Below, one piece after another: positions 37,894-43,722 of a DNA stretch of 43,722 nt. The stretch lies in the IMG/VR virus record IMGVR_UViG_3300024054_000523, positions 1 to 43,722 of that record. The stretch is one strand, 5' to 3'. The notes beneath the pieces are model-generated. The model saw only the letters and a list, made by a program, of their open reading frames with translations, was not told the DNA's origin and searched no databases. The DNA comes from a virus. Positions within the stretch are counted from its first letter, which is position 1, and each line of letters opens with the position of its first letter. The position numbers and the translations under genes are program-made.

Positions 37894-39330
37894 ATGGCAG
37901 ACCATATTATCAAAATCCCCCGCGCCACCGACCGCGCGATTGCAGTTTGGCGCACTAAGTTAAGCGCAAAATTCAACCTCAACAGAACAAGAGTCAACAC
38001 CCTCGGGTTCGGATCAATCAATATTCCCTCTGAGGAAGGTGAGGCACCATGGCAGCGCCTGCTAGACCACGACTCTTTTTTGATAGCTTCAATGTCCTTA
38101 TCAATTGGTGGACTGGCCATCACATACCAGAGAGGAGGGGCACCAGACCAGAATAAGGGCAGGTCTCCGATTTACGATGAAATTACCTTTTCATGGCATG
38201 ACAACCAGCAACAGAATCCAAATCCCTTCCCGAGCGACGAAGAGAGGCTTGAAATCGTCGCCATCACGAATAACGCCCTAAATTCGTTCGATCCAGGACG
38301 TACTGTCCAGGGAGGGATCTCTGACGAACAGAGCCAACTTCTGGCGATTCATCAGAGCACCCTTGAACGATTAGAGCACCTCAACGAAGATTTAATCCGA
38401 CGCGGCACGGAATTCAGATCAGAACTGGATAAAAAATTCCAGGCAAAGGTCGAGCAAGTTGAAAAGGATCTAAACAGGGCAAAAGCTGACATTTTGACAG
38501 AAAAACGTGGCCACGAAGAAAAAATTGCAGAACGGGAAAGAGCCCTTGAAGAAAAACTGAAAGCAATTGACAACAGCAACAATACTCACGCCCGCCGTGC
38601 AATTCGAGACAAGATGCTCGCCGACGTCACAGCTCGCATTGATAAATTTGGAGTTTCCAAAACAACAGAACAAAAACGACGCCCTGTTTTTTGGGGCATA
38701 GTAATAATGCTCGTTACATTTTGCATAATCATTGGGGTGACATTTGAGGAAATAACTAATATTGATCTGACCATCAAAAATGCGGTTTCTCGCATGGATG
38801 ATTTTCGAAGTCTATTGGAAAGGAATGATCAAAGCGTAAAGGATTTAATTATAGACATTATTGGAAGCTTAAAATCATTCACCGGATCATTAAATATGAG
38901 AATGTACATACTGTCTGCAAGGTTGACCTTCTCCATAATTGGTCTACTTGGGACAATCCTCTATTACATAAAATGGCAAAACCGGTGGGCTGAGCAGCAT
39001 ATATCGTCAGAATTTCAGCTTCAGCAATTTCACCTTGATGTAAATCGGGCCAACTGGGTCATTGAGGCAGCCCTTGAGTGGAAGACAGCGACCCAGGCGG
39101 AAATTCCAAGCGAACTAACTAATAGCATCACCAGGGGACTTTTTTATAACAACCAGACAGAGCCCGAGCGTGTCGTTCATCCGGCCGATGCTCTTGCGTC
39201 AGCATTAGTCGGATCAGCCTCAAAGCTTAAGCTCAGAGTAGGAGATAATGAATTGTTATTTGACAAACCGGGGAAGATTACTAACAAACCAAAAAAAGTT
39301 GTTAAGACAGAAGAGGCTAGTGACGCTTAA
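37894..39330 (+). CDS. Coiled-coil membrane protein (lysogen cargo)
   Basis: The 478-residue protein has a soluble first part, a coiled coil (about 150-225, rich in Glu/Lys/Arg), then a membrane segment F-W-G-I-V-I-M-L-V-T-F-C-I-I-I-G-V (about 270-287), a short helical loop, a second membrane segment F-S-I-I-G-L-L-G-T-I-L-Y-Y-I (about 350-365), and a soluble C-terminal part with D-V-N-R-A-N-W-V-I-E-A-A-L-E-W. It does not match a family I know. Placed next to the repressor and read in the same direction, it is a typical site for lysogenic conversion or superinfection defence genes. Confidence 0.65.
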   Translation: MADHIIKIPRATDRAIAVWRTKLSAKFNLNRTRVNTLGFGSINIPSEEGEAPWQRLLDHDSFLIASMSLSIGGLAITYQRGGAPDQNKGRSPIYDEITFSWHDNQQQNPNPFPSDEERLEIVAITNNALNSFDPGRTVQGGISDEQSQLLAIHQSTLERLEHLNEDLIRRGTEFRSELDKKFQAKVEQVEKDLNRAKADILTEKRGHEEKIAERERALEEKLKAIDNSNNTHARRAIRDKMLADVTARIDKFGVSKTTEQKRRPVFWGIVIMLVTFCIIIGVTFEEITNIDLTIKNAVSRMDDFRSLLERNDQSVKDLIIDIIGSLKSFTGSLNMRMYILSARLTFSIIGLLGTILYYIKWQNRWAEQHISSEFQLQQFHLDVNRANWVIEAALEWKTATQAEIPSELTNSITRGLFYNNQTEPERVVHPADALASALVGSASKLKLRVGDNELLFDKPGKITNKPKKVVKTEEASDA

Positions 39331-39433
39331 GGATATCCAATTTCTGGACAGCCGATGAATTGATTGCCACAATTAATAATAATTGCTCTTCAACAATCAA
39401 ATATTGCTTATAAATACTTATTGAGGATAAGTA

Positions 39434-39922
39434 ATGAAAAACAATAAAACATTTATTGTCAGATGCAAATCAATATTTCCATTTTTATTTGTTTTATTGG
39501 CAGGATGTGCAGAACTAACAAGCACACATGCCGTATATGAAAGAGATAAACATAAGTATGACATGGAAAATAAGGAGGCAGAGATTGAATATGCGTGTAA
39601 ATTCTGCTCTAATGAGCCAAAAGTAGGAAGGATAGAAGGAATTAAGTTGTCTATAGATTTAAAACGTGATGAACTTAATAGTGCCAAAGCAAGAATAGGG
39701 ATAGAAAGATATAGCAAACTCTCTCAAGAACTAGCAGGATACAGTGCCGAGTGGGAAGCGCTATACGATCAGGTAACCACAGCTTGTAAGCAATATGCTG
39801 TTTGCCTGCGCAGAAATGACAATTCAGGAATCTGCAACAATGCAGACGGTAAGTATCAGGACAAAATTGACAAAGGGAATGACCTTGTTTTCAAGATAAA
39901 ACAGTTATCAGCAAAGCAGTAA
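39434..39922 (+). CDS. Lipoprotein, hypothetical
   Basis: The 162-residue protein has a signal with lipobox L-L-A-G-C (Cys near 25), then a soluble, helical and charged part with C-K-F-C and two more Cys (C-K-Q-Y-A-V-C). It is AT-rich and lies alone between the coiled-coil membrane protein gene and the 39975 gene. No known family. Possibly a surface-exposed exclusion lipoprotein. Confidence 0.65.
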   Translation: MKNNKTFIVRCKSIFPFLFVLLAGCAELTSTHAVYERDKHKYDMENKEAEIEYACKFCSNEPKVGRIEGIKLSIDLKRDELNSAKARIGIERYSKLSQELAGYSAEWEALYDQVTTACKQYAVCLRRNDNSGICNNADGKYQDKIDKGNDLVFKIKQLSAKQ

Positions 39923-39974
39923 AAATACCATAATAACTAATTAAATCCGACAACAACACAAACAAAGAGCATCT

Positions 39975-40910
39975 ATGCTAAAGCATAATGAAAGATGGGT
40001 TTTATTTTACGGTCAACACCTGAGAACAACTCCTGAAGACCCAAAATCTCCTGATATTCCGCTACGTGATATCATCACATTGTTGCTTAACAGACAGACC
40101 GATGGCAATTGTGTTAAACTGATAAATAATGAGACTGCTGCCATACGAATAACCGACACATCACTTGACGTTGACAATAATGCACTATGCCTTCTTATCC
40201 AGTATGCAGACAAGAATGCATCAGATCCTGTGTTTAGTAATCTCATGACGGGAGAACTTAGAGTAGAACCAAAACTACTCGGAGAAGGCGTGGCCGTTTC
40301 TGCGCATATGATGATTTCGTTGACTCCACAAAAAAACAACCCCAGTGAGTATCTCACGTTGCTTGAAGATGTCCCTGGCATTGGAAAGACAATGATTGAG
40401 CATTTTTTGACAAGCGAGTTCAAAGAGGTCAGTGATTTCGTTTTTGAGGATGATAAAAATAGAGTCAGGCAGTGCAGACCTATCGTAAAAATGGAAGGGC
40501 ACATGTCGCAAACTCTCCAGGAAAGCCTTGAGAGAGGACACCTTCAAGGGTTTGAGCTCGTTCGATATGGAAAAAGAGTAGATTTTGACGAGTTTGCTTA
40601 CACGACAGATGTCACCTACACGGCTAACATCAAATGCGTCCAAACAGGAGGGGGAGGAGCTGTCGATCTGATTAAGAGAGTATCGGCGATAGCTAAAAAA
40701 AAGAAATATACGGAAATGAGAGTCCGCTATAAACGCCCAGAAGGGAGGACTCAAACAGTATCAATCCCGACCGGGAGAGAAGATGCCATAAACACCTTAT
40801 TCACGAGAATGGACCTTATAAAAGTGAGAAATCCCTTACCTCAGTGTTCGCCGTTAATCAACGAAGAGGTGTTGGGGAAATTAAAGGGATTACTGATTGC
40901 CTCCAGATAG
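39975..40910 (+). CDS. Hypothetical soluble protein, first of a two-gene unit
   Basis: The 311-residue protein begins H-N-E-R-W-V-L-F-Y-G-Q-H-L-R and has D-I-P-L-R-D-I-I-T-L-L-L-N-R, then V-P-G-I-G-K-T-M-I-E-H-F-L (about 133-145), similar to a helix-hairpin-helix motif, and a basic C-terminal region R-Y-K-R-P-E-G-R-T-Q-T-V-S. Its size and partner recall the Kiwa-like layout (soluble partner plus four-TM protein), but I see no shared sequence. The next gene starts 22 bases later. A defence or exclusion function is plausible from place and partner only. Confidence 0.6.
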   Translation: MLKHNERWVLFYGQHLRTTPEDPKSPDIPLRDIITLLLNRQTDGNCVKLINNETAAIRITDTSLDVDNNALCLLIQYADKNASDPVFSNLMTGELRVEPKLLGEGVAVSAHMMISLTPQKNNPSEYLTLLEDVPGIGKTMIEHFLTSEFKEVSDFVFEDDKNRVRQCRPIVKMEGHMSQTLQESLERGHLQGFELVRYGKRVDFDEFAYTTDVTYTANIKCVQTGGGGAVDLIKRVSAIAKKKKYTEMRVRYKRPEGRTQTVSIPTGREDAINTLFTRMDLIKVRNPLPQCSPLINEEVLGKLKGLLIASR

Positions 40911-40931
40911 AATAAAATGTAAATAAACTGC

Positions 40932-41552
40932 ATGGGACTAATTGCTCGTTTATTCAGACCGCTTGACTACGTAAGGATTAAACATCCCCATAAGGTCTAT
41001 TACGACCTTTATCTTCCTTTTTCGTTAGCAAGCATTTTGACCCTCATCTTCGTGTATTTGCCCGTCCAGCCTAAGATCCTCGGGGAGGCTGGTCTGATTA
41101 AAATAATTACAGACATTCTCCAAATCCTATCAGGATTTTATATCGCATCATTAGCCGCCATCGCCACGTTCAACAAGGAAGGGATGGATGACCTCATGGA
41201 GGGAGATCCTCCTACGCTGAAAATATTTTGCCGTGGCAAAATGATGATTGATCAGCTCACCAGGAGGCGATTTTTGTGCCTCCTTTTTGGCTATCTCTCA
41301 TTATTGAGCCTTTTTTTGTATTTCCTGGGCACGGGAACGTTTTTATTAGCCGCCAATGCAAAATATTTTTTCGCTAAGCATTCGAATCTCGAACTGGCAA
41401 AATGGGGATTTGTTTGGTTTTATCTACTACTCACTTCTAATCTTATAATCACTACACTCCTTGGCCTGTTTTACATGGTAGACCGGATCCACAGAAAAAA
41501 TATTAAGGCCAAGCGCGCCACACCCCCCTCCGGACCAGAATCCAACCTCTGA
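40932..41552 (+). CDS. Four-TM membrane protein, second of the two-gene unit
   Basis: The 206-residue protein has four predicted membrane segments near 28-45 (P-F-S-L-A-S-I-L-T-L-I-F-V-Y-L), 58-80 (I-L-Q-I-L-S-G-F-Y-I-A-S-L-A-A-I), 112-135 (L-L-F-G-Y-L-S-L-L-S-L-F-L-Y-F-L) and 155-185 (F-V-W-F-Y-L-L-L-T-S-N-L-I-I-T-T-L-L), with a basic C-terminus. It follows the 39975 gene closely and precedes the integrase gene. The pair looks like one functional unit, with a soluble sensor or effector and a membrane partner. Confidence 0.65.
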   Translation: MGLIARLFRPLDYVRIKHPHKVYYDLYLPFSLASILTLIFVYLPVQPKILGEAGLIKIITDILQILSGFYIASLAAIATFNKEGMDDLMEGDPPTLKIFCRGKMMIDQLTRRRFLCLLFGYLSLLSLFLYFLGTGTFLLAANAKYFFAKHSNLELAKWGFVWFYLLLTSNLIITTLLGLFYMVDRIHRKNIKAKRATPPSGPESNL

Positions 41553-41565
41553 TGTCGCTTAGACC

Positions 41566-42765
41566 ATGGGCGTCACGATCCGACAAAAGCCTAAAGGTTC
41601 AGGCATCTGGTATGTGTTCGTCAACCACAATGGGGAGCGAACCTCCAGGAAGATCGGCAGAGACCACCGTCTGGCAGTTAAGGTTAAACGAGAACTGGAA
41701 GAGAAGTTGACTCGCGGATCCCTTGGCCTCCTTGAGGTGGCCAAGGAGTGTCCAACCTTCAAGCAGTATGTCTATGGCTGGGAGTCATCGGGAGGATACC
41801 GCCTCGGGTGGCTCGACACGTCCAAACATTCCCGCAAACATTCCACCCGGGCAGGATACGAGCTGATGGTCAAAAATCATCTCTGCCCTCATTTCGGTGG
41901 CTCCCGGCTCGACCAGATTACCTCCCGCCAAATTCACGACTTCGCCATATCTCTGCTCAACAGCGGCCGCCGGAGCCAGACTGTAAAAAACGTCAAAAAT
42001 TGCCTGTCCGCAATCATGCAGCACGCCTGCAATCCGGATGGCTATATTGCAGCCAACCCGGCTCGCGGGGTGCGAATCCCCAGCCCGGAGCACGAACATC
42101 CCAAGAGAGAACCGGATCCCTGCACATGGGAAGAAAGAGCGGCAATCGAGACAGTGTTTCGTGAACACTATCCGGACCACTACCCTTTGGTGGCGTGCGG
42201 ATTCCGCACCGGGCTCAGGATCGGCGAGCTTTTGGGGCTACAGATCGGCGATATCGATTTCAACGCCAAACTGATAACCGTCTGCCGCGGCGTCACCATG
42301 GGCCGGGTGACTACTCCGAAGAGCAAATCAAGCCGCCGCCAGGTGCGCATGACAACGCAGCTCGTGGAGGTACTTCGGGCACATCGAGTGAAAGTTAAGG
42401 AGTTGGCGCTTAAGGGTGCGGCTGGGGTGCCGGATTGGCTATTCATCGGGCCAGGGATGCGACCGATCAACTATGGGAATTTTGTCCACCGGGTTTGGAA
42501 CCGGGCATTGGAAAAGACGGGATTGCGCCGGCGCACTCCGCATGACATGAGACATACTTACGCCACCCTGCGCCTCTCAAACGGAGACAGCCTGGCAGAA
42601 GTGAGCAAGGAGATGGGGCATTCGACCATCACAATCACGTACCAGACGTACTACAAATGGTTGCCAAGCGAGAGCAAATCGGATATCGATACTCTGGACA
42701 ACGGCGCACCCATCCGCGCCCCAGGCGCACCCAACAAAAAAACGGGTCAAGGAAGTAGCCCTTAA
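41566..42765 (+). CDS. Integrase (tyrosine recombinase) at the tRNA-Cys junction
   Basis: The 399-residue protein has an N-terminal arm-binding region (G-S-G-I-W-Y-V-F-V-N-H-N-G-E-R), a core-binding domain, and a full catalytic domain with T-G-L-R-I-G-E-L (Arg), P-H-D-M-R-H-T-Y-A (H-x-x-R), M-G-H-S-T-I (His) and T-Y-Q-T-Y-Y-K-W (Tyr). It ends 14 bases from the tRNA-Cys CCA end, with its terminator in between, so it is the integrase that inserted the prophage at tRNA-Cys. It probably recognises a core within the tRNA 3' half. Confidence 0.9.
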   Translation: MGVTIRQKPKGSGIWYVFVNHNGERTSRKIGRDHRLAVKVKRELEEKLTRGSLGLLEVAKECPTFKQYVYGWESSGGYRLGWLDTSKHSRKHSTRAGYELMVKNHLCPHFGGSRLDQITSRQIHDFAISLLNSGRRSQTVKNVKNCLSAIMQHACNPDGYIAANPARGVRIPSPEHEHPKREPDPCTWEERAAIETVFREHYPDHYPLVACGFRTGLRIGELLGLQIGDIDFNAKLITVCRGVTMGRVTTPKSKSSRRQVRMTTQLVEVLRAHRVKVKELALKGAAGVPDWLFIGPGMRPINYGNFVHRVWNRALEKTGLRRRTPHDMRHTYATLRLSNGDSLAEVSKEMGHSTITITYQTYYKWLPSESKSDIDTLDNGAPIRAPGAPNKKTGQGSSP

Positions 42766-42777
42766 CCCGTTGATTTT
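42741..42777 (+). terminator. Terminator of the integrase gene
   Basis: AACGGGTCAAGG and CCTTAACCCGTT pair (12 bp with one mismatch), followed by GATTTT. It overlaps the integrase stop codon and lies directly against the attachment region. Confidence 0.7.
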
Positions 42778-42779
42778 AC

Positions 42780-42855
<76 letters not shown>

Positions 42856-42993
42856 ATTTCAACGCCTTGAAAAGTGAAGGCTATCTTAGCCGTTACCAAT
42901 CTATTTGACAAGAAAAAACTTACATTCAACGACTCGGACAAATCTGCGGAGCAGCAGGCATATCGCCGTACCCTCCTGCGTCGTCAAGACATT

Positions 42994-43722
42994 ATGAGCA
43001 CCACACAAAACTTCCTCACTCCCTCTAATGTCCAGCTTCCTCGACTCCAAGAACTCATCGGGTACCACTTCAGGGATGCCAGACTCCTTATCCAGGCGCT
43101 TACCCACCGCTCTTTTCGAGTGGAGCATCCGAATCTGGTCGCTACAGATAACGAAACGTTGGAGTTCCTGGGCGATGCAGTTCTCGACTTGGCCATTGGC
43201 GCCAAGCTCATTACACTCTACCCGGAAAAAACAGAAGGCGAGTTGACAAAACTCCGCTCAGTCTTGGTCCAAGAAAAATATCTCTCCCAGATGGCTTGTG
43301 AGTTCGACATTGGAACCTTCCTCCTCCTCGGCCGCGGGGAAGATCAATGTGGAGGTCGTCTGAAGCCATCCATTCTCGCCTCTGGATATGAATCGCTGAT
43401 CGGGGCCATATTCATTGATAGCGACTACCAACATACCAAAACCATTATAGAGCATCACTTCAGCGACCGAATTGTCCCGGCCCAGTTGGCCATTGAAACC
43501 TACGATCCCAAAAGCGCTCTGCAGGAGTTGACTCAAGCGCGGCACCATGTTGCCCCTGTCTATGTGCTGGACAGATCGGAAGGCCCTGACCACGCAAAAA
43601 AATATACCGTCTCAGTTCACCTGCAGGGCCAATGCGTAGCCTCTGCCTCGGCAAGTAGTAAAAAGGCGGCAGAACGAAAAGCAGCGGCTACCGCGATAAC
43701 CCGGTTACGTCAGCATGAGTAG
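42994..43722 (+). CDS. rnc: Ribonuclease III
   Basis: The 242-residue protein has the RNase III signature E-T-L-E-F-L-G-D-A-V-L-D-L (catalytic Asp/Glu positions), A-L-T-H-R-S-F, G-R-G-E-D-Q-C-G-G-R and A-L-I-G-A-I-F-like segments, and a C-terminal double-stranded RNA-binding domain (P-K-S-A-L-Q-E-L-T-Q, then K-K-A-A-E-R-K-A-A-A-T-A). It cleaves double-stranded RNA in rRNA maturation and decay. The ATG at 42994 was chosen; the longer frame to 42874 begins right at the tRNA gene and has no family match. It is a host gene outside the prophage. The stop codon is at the window end. Confidence 0.9.
   Translation: MSTTQNFLTPSNVQLPRLQELIGYHFRDARLLIQALTHRSFRVEHPNLVATDNETLEFLGDAVLDLAIGAKLITLYPEKTEGELTKLRSVLVQEKYLSQMACEFDIGTFLLLGRGEDQCGGRLKPSILASGYESLIGAIFIDSDYQHTKTIIEHHFSDRIVPAQLAIETYDPKSALQELTQARHHVAPVYVLDRSEGPDHAKKYTVSVHLQGQCVASASASSKKAAERKAAATAITRLRQHE

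Noticed and set aside
39975-41552. Kiwa system (KwaA/KwaB)
   Set aside because: Sizes and membrane partner are reminiscent, but the gene order is reversed and I see no sequence signature, so I do not name it.
42874-42993. Longer N-terminus for RNase III starting at the GTG at 42874
   Set aside because: The 40 extra residues do not resemble RNase III and begin next to the tRNA gene; the ATG at 42994 gives the usual family length.

Overview
The window is most of a temperate phage genome (prophage) plus its right-hand host junction. The phage part runs from the left edge to about 42.78 kb. There an integrase gene ends 14 bases from the 3' end of a tRNA-Cys gene, and beyond it lies the host gene for RNase III (rnc). 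The left attachment site is outside the window. The host cannot be named with certainty; the style of the RNase III and of the phage proteins suggests a Gram-negative proteobacterium, perhaps a Desulfobacterota (delta-type) sulfur-cycle bacterium.

Layout. (1) 22.4 to 0 kb, minus strand: a continuous late operon. It holds small and large terminase, portal, a Mu F-like capsid protein with an added HEXXH domain, a collagen-like protein, prohead protease with a nested scaffold, decoration and major capsid proteins, connectors, a lysis block (small membrane proteins, three-TM holin, GH24 lysozyme), then a lambda-like siphovirus tail (tube, G/GT frameshift pair, tape measure, M, L, K and J analogues, glycine-rich fibre, fibre chaperone). 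(2) 22.6-26.3 kb, plus strand, AT-richer: cargo, namely a PadR-like regulator behind a C9 tract, a membrane-anchored protein, a lipoprotein and a coupled pair of membrane proteins. (3) 26.3-36.1 kb, minus strand: the early/replication operon, containing Rha, a run of very small coupled ORFs, an AlpA-like HTH protein, a catalytic-domain tyrosine recombinase, an OB-fold-like protein, two tandem C4/CI-type antisense RNA units, a BRO-N antirepressor, a primase-helicase, an iteron cluster, a second tyrosine recombinase and a Mor-like activator. (4) 36.1-41.6 kb: the lysis/lysogeny switch (Cro-like and CI-like proteins around a TTGACA palindrome) and plus-strand lysogen cargo (coiled-coil membrane protein, lipoprotein, and a two-gene unit). 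(5) 41.6-43.7 kb: integrase, tRNA-Cys, rnc.

The most striking content is at 32.28-32.90 kb. Two diverged copies of an RNA control unit lie in series on the minus strand. Each has a 33-bp identical block, a segment complementary to the RNA that follows, a T7-tailed hairpin terminator, a 69-74-nt RNA with a covarying closing stem and a GCAA-tetraloop hairpin, and then two boxes complementary to that RNA, the second one at the Shine-Dalgarno of the next ORF. This is the arrangement of the P1/P7 C4 and P4 CI immunity RNAs. Here it is doubled with two different pairing specificities and placed in front of an antirepressor and a P4-alpha-like replication gene. The phage would therefore have protein immunity (CI/Cro) and RNA immunity together.

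Other points worth checking are a probable -1 frameshift site with a 12-bp hairpin in the tail chaperone gene, a possibly phase-variable PadR regulator, an in-frame scaffold start inside the protease gene, and three intact tyrosine recombinases in one prophage.
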